This document shows, in pieces, positions 1 to 7,105 of a DNA stretch of 51,177 nucleotides (positions are counted from its first letter, which is position 1; every line of letters begins with the position of its first letter). The position numbers were made by a program, and so were the translations under genes. The notes under the pieces are model-generated. The model saw only the letters and a program-made list of their open reading frames with translations. It had not been told where the DNA came from and did not search any database. Source of the stretch: Oscillospiraceae bacterium (GTDB taxonomy: Bacteria > Bacillota > Clostridia > Oscillospirales > Ruminococcaceae); NCBI GenBank assembly GCA_009777635.1, contig WRLK01000018.1, positions 1 to 51,177 of the forward strand, read 5' to 3'.

Positions 1-9
1 GTCGTTCAT
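1..9 (-). CDS. Possible 5' end of a leftward gene running off the window
   Basis: Only an ATG and two further codons (Met-Asn-Asp) lie inside the window, so nothing can be said about the product. The call rests on a near-ideal Shine-Dalgarno, AAAGGAGG on the minus strand at 19-26, nine bases upstream of the ATG. That SD sits in the right arm of a long perfect hairpin (15-79), so translation may be controlled by its folding. It could be chance, because the coding part is not visible. Confidence 0.3.
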
Positions 10-14
10 GCGAC

Positions 15-79
15 AAAACCTCCTTTTGCTTTTTAATGCGGTTGGCAGACCTGCATTTATTTTAGCAAAAGGAGGTTTT
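15..79 (-). promoter_or_regulatory. Long hairpin that sequesters a Shine-Dalgarno
   Basis: A 16-base perfect inverted repeat (15-30 and 64-79) encloses a second, shorter inverted repeat (AATGC/GCATT core with one bulge). The whole 65-base segment can fold into one extended hairpin. On the minus strand the 3' arm contains AAAGGAGG nine bases before an ATG at position 9, and the 5' arm is its exact anti-SD complement. This fits a translation-controlling leader. Being nearly symmetric, it could instead be a small palindromic repeat element. Confidence 0.5.
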
Positions 80-150
80 CTTGTATCTAAAGATTTTTTA
101 TCCTCACCGGCAAAGCCGGTGGTTATTTCCGCTGAAGCTATTAAACGAAA

Positions 151-176
151 TCGGGCTGCCCGATTGAGCAGCCCGA
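151..176 (-). terminator. Rho-independent terminator of the coiled-coil gene
   Basis: TCGGGCTGC and GCAGCCCGA (151-159, 168-176) form a nine-base perfect stem with an eight-base loop, five bases after the stop of the leftward gene at 182. On the minus strand TTTCGTTT follows. The rightward side is also AT-rich, so it may work in both directions. Confidence 0.7.
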
Positions 177-181
177 TAATT

Positions 182-565
182 TTATTCAGCTTTGAGCGCG
201 TATTCGATTGCTAATATCCTGTCGCCGTGGTTTTCCGCCTTGTTTTCCAAAACAGTAAGGCGCAAATCCTGTTCTTGATTTTTCTCTCTGACGTTTGTAT
301 AGCCGTCTTCGGCAGCTTTAATTTTCGGCGTCAGTATCATCTCTACATTCATTTGCGAAAGCCTTACCGTTTCAATGCTTTCCTCGAATGAATCCAATGT
401 CTTTCCGAAAGCAATTAAATTCTCCGTTAAATCTTTTTGCCCCTGCTCTACCTTATCCAGCCGGGAATCCATTTTATCCAGCCGGGAATCTACCTTGTCA
501 AGCCTGTTATGGATAGGTTGCAGCAGACCTTGTATTGCCTGCAAATCCTCTTTTGTTAACGCCAT
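182..565 (-). CDS. Small coiled-coil protein, function unknown
   Basis: A 127-residue soluble, highly charged protein with no signal peptide or membrane segment. Residues about 19-40 are three near-identical heptads of the form RLDKxxS, and hydrophobic spacing continues through most of the chain, so it is almost certainly an elongated coiled coil. Similar small proteins with (R/K)LD heptads are common in Clostridia, usually as lone genes of unknown function. It has its own promoter (597-625) and terminator (151-176), hence a single-gene unit. The start ATG follows GGGGTG by seven bases. I do not recognise a specific family. Confidence 0.75.
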   Translation of the reverse strand: MALTKEDLQAIQGLLQPIHNRLDKVDSRLDKMDSRLDKVEQGQKDLTENLIAFGKTLDSFEESIETVRLSQMNVEMILTPKIKAAEDGYTNVREKNQEQDLRLTVLENKAENHGDRILAIEYALKAE

Positions 566-596
566 TCCTCAGCACCCCATTATCTCGTTGTTATCA

Positions 597-625
597 AGTA
601 TATCACAACCGCAACCCTATTGCAA
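597..625 (-). promoter_or_regulatory. SigmaA-type promoter of the coiled-coil gene
   Basis: On the minus strand TTGCAA (620-625), a 17-base spacer and TATACT (597-602), with TGA giving an extended -10. It lies about 30 bases upstream of the start at 565 and just beyond the abrupt end of spoIVA. Confidence 0.6.
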
Positions 626-699
626 TATACAACCGCACATTAAAGTTAACCGCAAACCCACTCCCTCTGCTGGATTTTCTCCTCTCAAGCAATACATTC

Positions 700-1920
700 C
701 TATTTATAACCTGCAACATGTATCGAAGGTGCGCTTGCCTTTAGCTTGACGCCGTAACGGCCGCCTTGCCTTACGATTTGCGGCTCCTCGAGCGAGAGCT
801 CCTCAAGCCCCGGCATGACTATGCCGTAGCCGGTGGCGGCGACTTCTTCCAAGGCTCCCCTGATTTTGTCGTACTCCCGCTTTATTTTCGCAAGCTCGAT
901 CATACACGGCATAAGCCCCGACTCGCCGTCGATTTCAAGGCCGGTAGCTTCGCCCAGAATTTTGTAGAACAACGTGGTCGACACGTTGATTGTCATGCTG
1001 ACGCTGCCGCGGCCTAAATCTATGTTGTCGACGTGATGGCCTTTGATGTTTTCGCAATCCTTTAGCCGCTCAAACGCAGACTGTACCTGGGAGATATGTC
1101 CGATGTTCCTTGCGGCCTCCTGGATGCTTGTGTATACGTCGCTTTTTAGCCAGTGCTCCTTTTCGAGGGAGAATATCCAGCCGGGGATATCGACGCATAC
1201 TTCCTTGATTGGGAACTGATACAAAACGCTCGATAAAATCGCGCGGATGTCCTCCTCATTTAAATCAAGGCAGCTTGCCGCAACGACCGGCACGCCGTAT
1301 TTTTCCTGAAGCCCGGCTTGAAGCTCCCGGGCGGCGGTACTGTGCGGCTGCATACAGTTTAAAAGAATCGCGAACGGCTTGTTGATTTCTTTAAGCTCAT
1401 TTATGACGCGCTCCTCGGCTTCCTCATACTCGAAGCGGGGCAAGTCGGTGATGCTGCCGTCCGTCGTAACGACAAGCCCGATTGTGGAGTGGTCGGTTAT
1501 GACCTTTTGCGTGCCGATCTCAGCCGCCATGTTAAACGGGATCTCCTTGTCGTACCAAGGCGTCACGACCATTCTCGGCGCGTCGTTTTCGATGTAGCCC
1601 AGCGAACTTGGCAGGATATAGCCTACGCAGTCAATCATGCGCACGTTCATGGATGCGCTCTCGTCAAGCTGTACGTGGACGGCCTCCTCGGGGATAAACT
1701 TCGGCTCCGTCGTCATAATGGTTTTGCCGCCGGAGCTTTGCGGCAGCTCGTCAACGGCGCGTTCGCGCACGAAATCGCTTTGGATGTTCGGTATGACAAG
1801 CTCTTCCATAAATCTCTTGATAAAGGTGGATTTGCCGCTTCTGACAGGACCGACGACTCCGATGTAGATGTTCCCGTCGGTACGCGTGGCAATATCCTTA
1901 TAAATACTGCGGTTTTCCAT
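700..1920 (-). CDS. spoIVA: Stage IV sporulation protein A, C-terminally truncated
   Basis: SpoIVA is the ATPase that polymerises on the outer forespore membrane and anchors the spore coat. The N-terminus carries a P-loop (GPVRSGKS, residues 24-31) in a TRAFAC-like domain, with the family's DCVGY stretch near residue 100; the middle domain follows. The protein is 406 residues, whereas SpoIVA is normally about 490. It matches the family up to KASAPSIH and then reads VAGYK and stops, so roughly 85 C-terminal residues are absent, the part implicated in membrane/SpoVM contact and assembly. No remnant of the missing part is seen in any minus-strand frame of 566-722. It follows the SPOCS gene by 22 bases and is probably cotranscribed. 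The truncation may be real, a rearrangement scar or an assembly junction. Confidence 0.9.
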   Translation of the reverse strand: MENRSIYKDIATRTDGNIYIGVVGPVRSGKSTFIKRFMEELVIPNIQSDFVRERAVDELPQSSGGKTIMTTEPKFIPEEAVHVQLDESASMNVRMIDCVGYILPSSLGYIENDAPRMVVTPWYDKEIPFNMAAEIGTQKVITDHSTIGLVVTTDGSITDLPRFEYEEAEERVINELKEINKPFAILLNCMQPHSTAARELQAGLQEKYGVPVVAASCLDLNEEDIRAILSSVLYQFPIKEVCVDIPGWIFSLEKEHWLKSDVYTSIQEAARNIGHISQVQSAFERLKDCENIKGHHVDNIDLGRGSVSMTINVSTTLFYKILGEATGLEIDGESGLMPCMIELAKIKREYDKIRGALEEVAATGYGIVMPGLEELSLEEPQIVRQGGRYGVKLKASAPSIHVAGYK

Positions 1921-1942
1921 GCTTCATACTCCTTTCCGCGAA

Positions 1943-3475
1943 TTAAACGATGGGTATCAGCAGCATTGTTTTAGCCGGGAGGATATCGTCGGATGCGGAA
2001 TTTTCCTCCCAAACTGCGGTCGCCGACGTGTTATACCGCTTCGCTATGCTCCAGATGCTCTCGCCCTCATCGGCATAATATATATAAAGCTTGTTTTGCA
2101 CTTTGAGCTTCGGCTTGTTTTCATCGACGGTGATCTCCACGATGGAATTCGTTGTAAGGTGCCTGTATATGCCTCCCCGCACGACAACCTCACAGCGCAG
2201 GTCGATCCTTTCGGTGCCGACGATATTAAAGGCGCAGCTTAGCACGTCGGCGGACGGGTCGAAGCTTATGCCGTCGGTTGAAAACCCGAGCGAGACGCTC
2301 TTTGAGATATCCTCGCTTTGCTCGAAGTATAAGGATTCGCCGTTCTCCATGCCGGCGAACATGCTGACGGTAAGCCGCATATTGATTGAAAGCTCTCCCG
2401 CTTCGGATTTCCAGTTTAAATTATCGACCTCGCACCACGCGTCAAGCACGGATTTTACGTCCTCAGGTAAATCAAGGGTCGCCTTGTGCATGACCGATTC
2501 GCGTAAAATCTCGTTTAGGCGGACAAACCCGAGCTTTTTATGCTTGCAATGGCAGTCGTGCGTCGTGGAATAGCAGTCGCTCGCAACCGGGATCTCCATG
2601 TGGCGGTGGCTTCCCACAACCGCTTTTATCGACGCTTCGAGGGAGAGCATCATGTACTCGCCGTCGTCGTTTAGCTTTGGCGTTATGTCGCAGGCCGACA
2701 CGAACATCGCAACGTCGCATACGCATTCCTCGTCGGTGCCCTCGCTGTCGATAATCTGGCTTAACGGCAGCGTATACTCCATAATCTCAAGCTGCCTTTC
2801 AAGGTCTACCGGCTGGTAGGCGATATGCAGCATGAAATCTCCCTTGCACACGACCTTACCGGCGATTATCTTGTAATCATGCACATTGACGCGATGGTCC
2901 ACACGCACGATGCTTCCGACAGGCGGTTTGCCGTATCCGACCTCAAGCTCCTCCGATATCGGAAAGCTGCTCTCGCTTTGCCCGGCAAGCTCCGTTACAT
3001 GCATCATGTCGCGGCGAAGCTGGAGCCCGCCGCCCGTGGCGTCGCCGATGACCTCCTCCTGTCTTTGATCCACGACCCTTACCTTGAATGTGAGCGCGCC
3101 CCTGATGTCGATGCGGCGCTGGTTTACGGCGCGGCAGTTCACATAATCAACGCTGGGAATTACGGAAATCACAGGGTCGGATACCGCAGCCCGTAAATCC
3201 ACCTGCCTTGAAAATGGAATCTTGTATTCCGCGCGGCAAATGCGCCCGTTTAAAGACGCATAGTAGACGTGCGCGGTCGCCGCTCCCTCGATCATGATTC
3301 TCTCGCCCGACGCCTGTGCCAAGCTGATCGACGCCGCTACGCTGCATTTTAAGATTTTTACAATATCCGGGCAATAGTCCGGCAACAGCGCGTCGCACTC
3401 AATCGGGTGCTCCGCGAATCCGTCGTATACCACTTCGTTTATGGTGATAGGCTGCCGTTGCAAGTTCAATTCCAT
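1943..3475 (-). CDS. SPOCS (DUF3794) and LysM domain protein
   Basis: A 510-residue protein with an N-terminal beta-rich region containing the family's opening (residues 1-45, LLPDYCPDI), further SPOCS/DUF3794 modules across about 40-440, and a LysM domain at the C-terminus (about 457-507, EGESIWSIAKRYN). SPOCS-LysM proteins of Clostridia are linked to spore coat or cortex; LysM would hold it to peptidoglycan. No signal peptide is present, as expected for a mother-cell protein. It is immediately upstream of spoIVA (22 bases) and preceded by GGAGGAG and a sigmaE-like promoter. The family is clear, the exact role is inferred. Confidence 0.88.
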   Translation of the reverse strand: MELNLQRQPITINEVVYDGFAEHPIECDALLPDYCPDIVKILKCSVAASISLAQASGERIMIEGAATAHVYYASLNGRICRAEYKIPFSRQVDLRAAVSDPVISVIPSVDYVNCRAVNQRRIDIRGALTFKVRVVDQRQEEVIGDATGGGLQLRRDMMHVTELAGQSESSFPISEELEVGYGKPPVGSIVRVDHRVNVHDYKIIAGKVVCKGDFMLHIAYQPVDLERQLEIMEYTLPLSQIIDSEGTDEECVCDVAMFVSACDITPKLNDDGEYMMLSLEASIKAVVGSHRHMEIPVASDCYSTTHDCHCKHKKLGFVRLNEILRESVMHKATLDLPEDVKSVLDAWCEVDNLNWKSEAGELSINMRLTVSMFAGMENGESLYFEQSEDISKSVSLGFSTDGISFDPSADVLSCAFNIVGTERIDLRCEVVVRGGIYRHLTTNSIVEITVDENKPKLKVQNKLYIYYADEGESIWSIAKRYNTSATAVWEENSASDDILPAKTMLLIPIV

Positions 3476-3510
3476 AAGGATACCCTCTCCTCCTGTTAAT
3501 TTCTAAGACA

Positions 3511-3539
3511 AATATATTCGCCGTTTTTCCGCGATATAC
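3511..3539 (-). promoter_or_regulatory. Candidate sigmaE promoter of the SPOCS-spoIVA unit
   Basis: On the minus strand GTATATC (3533-3539) and AATATATT (3511-3518) are 14 bases apart, near the sigmaE consensus (KMATATT and CATACAHT, 14-15 spacer) with two mismatches in each box. spoIVA is a sigmaE gene in Bacillus, which fits. No good sigmaA promoter is visible here. Confidence 0.4.
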
Positions 3540-3574
3540 TTAAAAGACGGCTTTTTGTCCGCTTTTTTGCAAAA

Positions 3575-3612
3575 ATAGCCAAAACGCCGTGAAATCGCGG
3601 CGTTTTGGCTAT
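3575..3612. terminator. Strong hairpin, first of a tandem terminator pair
   Basis: A 15-base perfect inverted repeat (3575-3589, 3598-3612) with an eight-base loop and A/T runs on both sides, so it can terminate in either direction. It separates the SPOCS promoter from the secreted-protein gene that ends at 3661. Confidence 0.7.
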
Positions 3613-3643
3613 AAAAACCGCCCTTGCATTTTAGCAAAGGCGG
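3613..3643 (-). terminator. Terminator of the secreted-protein gene
   Basis: A ten-base stem with one G-U pair (3618-3627, 3634-3643) and a six-base loop, followed on the minus strand by five T (3613-3617). It starts 18 bases after the stop of the gene ending at 3661. Confidence 0.7.
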
Positions 3644-3660
3644 CTTTCAGTCTGTAGCGT

Positions 3661-4587
3661 TTATAATCCGATCCTGCGGGTCGTGAGCAGGTATTTTGAG
3701 AGCGGAGGCAGCGAATCCGACGTCATCCCGATAAACCCGCCGTTCTCGTCGTAGACGAAAAGGTTTTCTTCGGTATCGATGCTGACCTCCGAGATGTCGC
3801 CGTCGGAAAAGCCGATGTAATCAATCAGGATAATTTCGATAAGCCGTGGGTTGAGGGAAAGCGCTTCCAAATCGCCGGTCTCGGTGCTCGGCGATGAAAC
3901 GACGCGGTAACGTCCGCCGGCACGAAGCGAGGCCGTCACGAATATCCCGTAACCCGCGTCGACCTCAATAGACGCTATATCGGTATAAGCAAGGAAAACC
4001 GCGCCGTCCGGAGCAATCGCCGCATCCTCGTACGTCACCGCCAGTTCCCGGTTGCCGAATATGCCGGAGACAGTAATCGCCGATTGCGGCTGCTTTATGC
4101 CTGCCATCGTAATAAAAATATCAAAAGAAAAAGGCATAGGGTCAAGGTCTGAGAAGCTTCGAGCAAAGCTTATGACAATCACGGGCCTTGAGAACGGGCC
4201 GCCCGCGTTTCTTACCTTAAGCTCGGCGCTTTCAACGACTAAGACTCCCTCATGCTGCGTCTCCACCAGCACCGACGCCCTTGCCGCGCGCAGCCGTGAC
4301 GCCGTGACATCCGCCGTATTTATCGCAAGGCCGTTCTGGTCAAAGAATAAATCCGCGTCTTCGCCTTCTCCCGCAAGTACAATCTCCAAAACGGAGTCCG
4401 GATGTATTGAGATGTCGGTAAGCGAGCCGGGGGTAACGGACGAGCCGTCAAGGGAAATGTCAAAGATTTGCTCTGAAAACGCGGGGTGAAGCGACCTTAA
4501 CGCCTGCGGGGATGCAGCCGCCGGCGCATGGGTGAATATTCCCGCCGACATAACCGCGGCAATCAGAAATGAAACGATTTTACGCAC
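3661..4587 (-). CDS. Secreted protein, paralogue of the gene at 31861
   Basis: About 308 residues. I take the GTG at 4587 as start: it gives a signal peptide MRKIVSFLIAAVMSAGIF that lines up with its paralogue, and an SD-like AAAGGCGG precedes it; a longer reading from GTG 4617 adds ten residues with two Cys. The mature part is beta-rich with no recognised domain. Its C-terminus (FVYDENGGFIGMTSDSLP, then RR) matches the 31861 protein (YVYNTNGAYLGTTRENLP, then RR), and the two align loosely over the whole length. It has its own extended -10 promoter and terminator. Probably exported; function unknown. Confidence 0.75.
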   Translation of the reverse strand: MRKIVSFLIAAVMSAGIFTHAPAAASPQALRSLHPAFSEQIFDISLDGSSVTPGSLTDISIHPDSVLEIVLAGEGEDADLFFDQNGLAINTADVTASRLRAARASVLVETQHEGVLVVESAELKVRNAGGPFSRPVIVISFARSFSDLDPMPFSFDIFITMAGIKQPQSAITVSGIFGNRELAVTYEDAAIAPDGAVFLAYTDIASIEVDAGYGIFVTASLRAGGRYRVVSSPSTETGDLEALSLNPRLIEIILIDYIGFSDGDISEVSIDTEENLFVYDENGGFIGMTSDSLPPLSKYLLTTRRIGL

Positions 4588-4624
4588 GCAACACACCGCC
4601 TTTCTTACTACAAACACTATCTAT

Positions 4625-4633
4625 AGTATATCA
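4625..4633 (-). promoter_or_regulatory. Extended -10 promoter element (TGATATACT)
   Basis: On the minus strand TGATATACT lies about 38 bases before the GTG start at 4587. The paralogous gene at 31861 has an almost identical element (CATGTTATACT against CATGATATACT here), so the two may be expressed in the same way. No clear -35 is seen. Confidence 0.45.
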
Positions 4634-4659
4634 TGAAAAATGATATAAACAACAAATAT

Positions 4660-5952
4660 TTACAGTTTATTAACAAAACAGATTTCGCCGTCGGACGACG
4701 ACGGTATGACAGACATAATCTTGCCTCTTAAGTCATCGTCCGCATACATTGCGACAGGCGTGTAGTTTTCACTGTACCCCTCCCACATACCGTCGGGCCG
4801 GTGCGTCTCGAATAGCACTTCTGCGGGGATTTTAAGCTGTCTGCCGAGAAAGGCGGCGCGGGATATTGCCATTTCAGCAATCATGATCCGGCTGCGTTTG
4901 CGCTTTATGGCGTCGGGAATCTGGCTGTCCATCGCGGCGGCTGATGTGCCCGGGCGCTTGGAATACGCAAAGACATGGGCCCTTGCAAAGCCCTGCTCCT
5001 TGCAAAACGCAAGCGACGATGAGAACTCGTCATCTGTTTCGCCGGGAAAGCCCACCATTACGTCCGTAGTAATCGCCGGGTTTTTAAATGCGGACCTGAT
5101 ATCCTTTAGAATCCCGCCGTATTCATTGCACGTGTATTGCCGCCTCATGCGCCGAAGGGTTTCGTCGCATCCGCTTTGCAGCGATAGGTGAAAGTGCGGG
5201 CAAAGCTTTTGAAAAGAGGCCATTTCATTTATGTCTTCCCGCGTTAAAAGCTCCGGCTCAAGCGAACTTAGGCGCACTCGCCTGATTTTTTCAGAGGCGC
5301 ATGCGGCACGGACCGCGTCAATCAGCCTTAAGCCGAAGTTGCTGCCGTAACAGCTTAAATTTACGCCTGTCAGAACAATTTCCGCGTAACCCAGCTCCGC
5401 GAGCGATTCAATCTCTGCGCGTATTTCTTGGAGCGGCTTTGAGCGGACAGGCCCGCGAGCCGCGGGGATGATGCAATAAGCGCAGGACCTTGCGCAGCCG
5501 TCTTCGATTTTCACGTATGCACGAGTGAGTGAATAAAAATCACGGGCGTTCATGCTTTCAAACGCTTCTAACGTATCATGCGGCTTTATATCGACGACTT
5601 TAGGGCCTCCAGCCAGTTTTTCGCGCACCGCTAAAAGCAATCCCGATCGGTCCTTTGATCCGGTTATGACGTCGGCTTCCGGGATTATTGCCGCGTCCTC
5701 GGGGAACGCCTGGGGAAAACAGCCGCACAAACAAATCACGGCGCTTGGGTTTTGGCGGCGCATGCGGCGCAGCGCCTGCCTGCTTTTCCTGTCGCCGACC
5801 GCCGTCACCGTGCATGAATTTACAACGTAAACATCGGCTAAACAATCGGGCTCAACAATCTCGAAGCCAGCTTCAAAAAACTGCTGCTTCATCGCTGCCG
5901 TCTCATATTGGTTGATTTTGCAGCCAAGCGTAAAAAAAGCGGCCTTTGGCAT
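4660..5952 (-). CDS. mtaB: tRNA t6A37 C2-methylthiotransferase MtaB
   Basis: Converts N6-threonylcarbamoyladenosine 37 of ANN-decoding tRNAs to its 2-methylthio form. The 430-residue chain has the UPF0004 N-terminal domain (TLGCKINQYE, residues 7-16, with conserved Cys at about 11, 47 and 76) that binds the auxiliary cluster, then the radical SAM CxxxCxxC motif (CARSCAYC, about 153-160) and a short TRAM-like tail. The NQYE form separates MtaB from MiaB and RimO. It is a single leftward gene with its own promoter at 6004-6032. The tsaE and tsaB genes at 26.5 kb make the t6A that this enzyme modifies. Confidence 0.93.
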   Translation of the reverse strand: MPKAAFFTLGCKINQYETAAMKQQFFEAGFEIVEPDCLADVYVVNSCTVTAVGDRKSRQALRRMRRQNPSAVICLCGCFPQAFPEDAAIIPEADVITGSKDRSGLLLAVREKLAGGPKVVDIKPHDTLEAFESMNARDFYSLTRAYVKIEDGCARSCAYCIIPAARGPVRSKPLQEIRAEIESLAELGYAEIVLTGVNLSCYGSNFGLRLIDAVRAACASEKIRRVRLSSLEPELLTREDINEMASFQKLCPHFHLSLQSGCDETLRRMRRQYTCNEYGGILKDIRSAFKNPAITTDVMVGFPGETDDEFSSSLAFCKEQGFARAHVFAYSKRPGTSAAAMDSQIPDAIKRKRSRIMIAEMAISRAAFLGRQLKIPAEVLFETHRPDGMWEGYSENYTPVAMYADDDLRGKIMSVIPSSSDGEICFVNKL

Positions 5953-6003
5953 TCTTTCATTCCTCCCGAAGCTTCTATTGGCAAATACGACAAATACCCC
6001 TAA

Positions 6004-6032
6004 ATTATATTATGCATAATACACAAAAACAA
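6004..6032 (-). promoter_or_regulatory. Promoter of mtaB
   Basis: Minus strand TTGTTT (6027-6032), 17-base spacer, perfect TATAAT (6004-6009). It lies about 50 bases upstream of the mtaB start, back to back with the HPr-like promoter. Confidence 0.5.
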
Positions 6033-6104
6033 AAGCTCATCATTCAGCTTTGTGTGCTACCAACTGATATTATAATAAAAACCGCAAAAAAACACAAATC
6101 CGTA

Positions 6105-6133
6105 TTGACTAAGACGGTTTACATCGCTATAGT
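6105..6133 (+). promoter_or_regulatory. SigmaA promoter of the HPr-like gene
   Basis: TTGACT (6105-6110), 17-base spacer, TATAGT (6128-6133). An SD of AAGGAGG (6167-6173) follows before the ATG at 6182. Confidence 0.7.
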
Positions 6134-6181
6134 AGTTATTGTAGGAATATAAAAGCAAGTGAACTTAAGGAGGAAAACATC

Positions 6182-6409
6182 ATGAAATCTGTAAATGTAA
6201 TGCTTGGAACAATCAATGATGTAAAAGAGTTTGTATCTATCGTAACCAAGTATGATTACGATATCGACCTGATTTCAGGCAGGTATGCCGTGGATGCAAA
6301 ATCCATCATGGGTATTTTCAGCTTGGATCTTTCAAAGCCCATCAGGCTTGATATCCATGCGGCGGAGGCGCCCCAGCTTCTGGATGAAATCAAAAAATTC
6401 CAAGTATAG
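6182..6409 (+). CDS. HPr-like protein without the active-site histidine
   Basis: A 75-residue HPr-fold protein. The Ser46-like region is conserved (VDAKSIMGIFSLDLS, residues 38-52), but the GLHARPA segment that carries the phosphorylated His15 in true HPr is replaced by GTINDVKEF. It therefore cannot be a PEP-dependent phosphocarrier. Ser42 could still be phosphorylated by an HPr kinase, which suggests a regulatory rather than transport role. Such proteins are widespread in Clostridia as lone genes. It has a strong promoter, an AAGGAGG SD and a terminator shared with bioY. Confidence 0.85.
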   Translation: MKSVNVMLGTINDVKEFVSIVTKYDYDIDLISGRYAVDAKSIMGIFSLDLSKPIRLDIHAAEAPQLLDEIKKFQV

Positions 6410-6430
6410 CAGCCAAAAGCGAAACAAAGA

Positions 6431-6453
6431 AACCACCGGATTAGCCGGTGGTT
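6431..6453. terminator. Bidirectional terminator between HPr-like gene and bioY
   Basis: AACCACCGG and CCGGTGGTT (6431-6439, 6445-6453), five-base loop, TTTTTCTTTG to the right and an A/T-rich tract to the left. The left part of the stem lies beyond the bioY stop, while the last codons of bioY are inside the right arm. Confidence 0.8.
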
Positions 6454-6992
6454 TTTCTTTGTATGAACGAAAGCCTTGACTTCAGCTTAACCCCCAGCAG
6501 GGCTGCTGCAAAAGCCTTTATCACGGCTGTGGGGATAAATGGCAAAACACATGCAAGCCACGCCTCATAAAGGCTTCTTCCGGTGACGGCGGAAAACATG
6601 AGCATACCGCCGATATAATTCACCACGGTCCCGCATACAAGCCCTGCTACCAGCGAAAGCTTCCCCTGTTTTTCAGCGCCGAGGCCGATCATCCACGCCA
6701 TTACAGGAAACGACAGTATAAACCCGCCGGTCGGGCCGAATACGACGCCAAGGCCTCCGGTAAAGCTTTGAAACACGGGAAGACCGAACGCGCCTAACAA
6801 TATGTACACTAAAACCGACATGAAACCACGGCGGGAACCCAGCATGATGGCGGCAAACGATATCGAGAAGGTTTGCATGGTAAGCGGAACTCCCAGCGGC
6901 ATTTGTATCGTGATTTGCGCCATAATAACCGTTAGCGCCGTGAATACGCCAATAAGGCAAATATCCGGGACGGTGAATTTGTTCTTTGTCAT
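6441..6992 (-). CDS. bioY: Biotin transporter substrate-binding subunit BioY
   Basis: The S component of an energy-coupling-factor transporter that binds and imports biotin. The 183 residues contain about six membrane segments and the family signatures: the N-terminal ALTVIMAQI helix, QTFSISFAAIMLGSRRG (about 40-57), the GLPVFQ..GG..FGPTGGFI loop (about 70-92) and a conserved Asn in VNYIGG (about 124). No ECF ATPase or T component, and no biotin synthesis gene, is in the window. Regulation is visible: a BirA-type operator overlaps its -35 box (7041-7082). The stop codon lies inside the shared terminator. Confidence 0.93.
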   Translation of the reverse strand: MTKNKFTVPDICLIGVFTALTVIMAQITIQMPLGVPLTMQTFSISFAAIMLGSRRGFMSVLVYILLGAFGLPVFQSFTGGLGVVFGPTGGFILSFPVMAWMIGLGAEKQGKLSLVAGLVCGTVVNYIGGMLMFSAVTGRSLYEAWLACVLPFIPTAVIKAFAAALLGVKLKSRLSFIQRKTTG

Positions 6993-7024
6993 AGGGATAT
7001 CCTTTCCACAATTTAATTATATAT

Positions 7025-7052
7025 AGTATACCGTAAAAAGCGGGATTGTCAA
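7025..7052 (-). promoter_or_regulatory. Promoter of bioY
   Basis: Minus strand TTGACA (7047-7052), 16-base spacer, TATACT (7025-7030). The -35 lies inside the left half of the BirA-like operator, as expected for steric repression. Confidence 0.65.
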
Positions 7053-7082
7053 CCAATTTCTATGAATCAGTTGACAATCCCG
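7041..7082. promoter_or_regulatory. BirA-type biotin operator, also a terminator stem
   Basis: A 13-base perfect inverted repeat (7041-7053, 7070-7082) with a 16-base spacer. Its core TTGTCAAC-N16-GTTGACAA fits the Firmicutes BirA box (TTGTtAACC-N14-16-GGTTaACAA). It sits directly upstream of bioY and overlaps the -35. The same hairpin is followed on the minus strand by CTTTTT (7036-7041), 24 bases after the stop of the SHOCT gene, so in RNA it could also terminate that transcript. Confidence 0.7.
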
Positions 7083-7105
7083 TCTATAAGTAGTCTTATG
7101 CCTGT

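Noticed and set aside
81-167. A 28-codon rightward frame from TTG 81 with AAAGGAGG five bases upstream
   Set aside because: The SD is the mirror arm of the hairpin at 15-79, the peptide has no recognisable feature, and its end lies in a terminator stem.
440-505. Tandem DNA repeat (CCGGGAATC units)
   Set aside because: It is the coding basis of the RLDK heptads in the coiled-coil protein, not a separate element.
375-749. Rightward open frames across the coiled-coil gene and the spoIVA end
   Set aside because: They are antisense to better-supported genes, Ser-rich in the way of reverse-strand shadows, and lack SD or homology.
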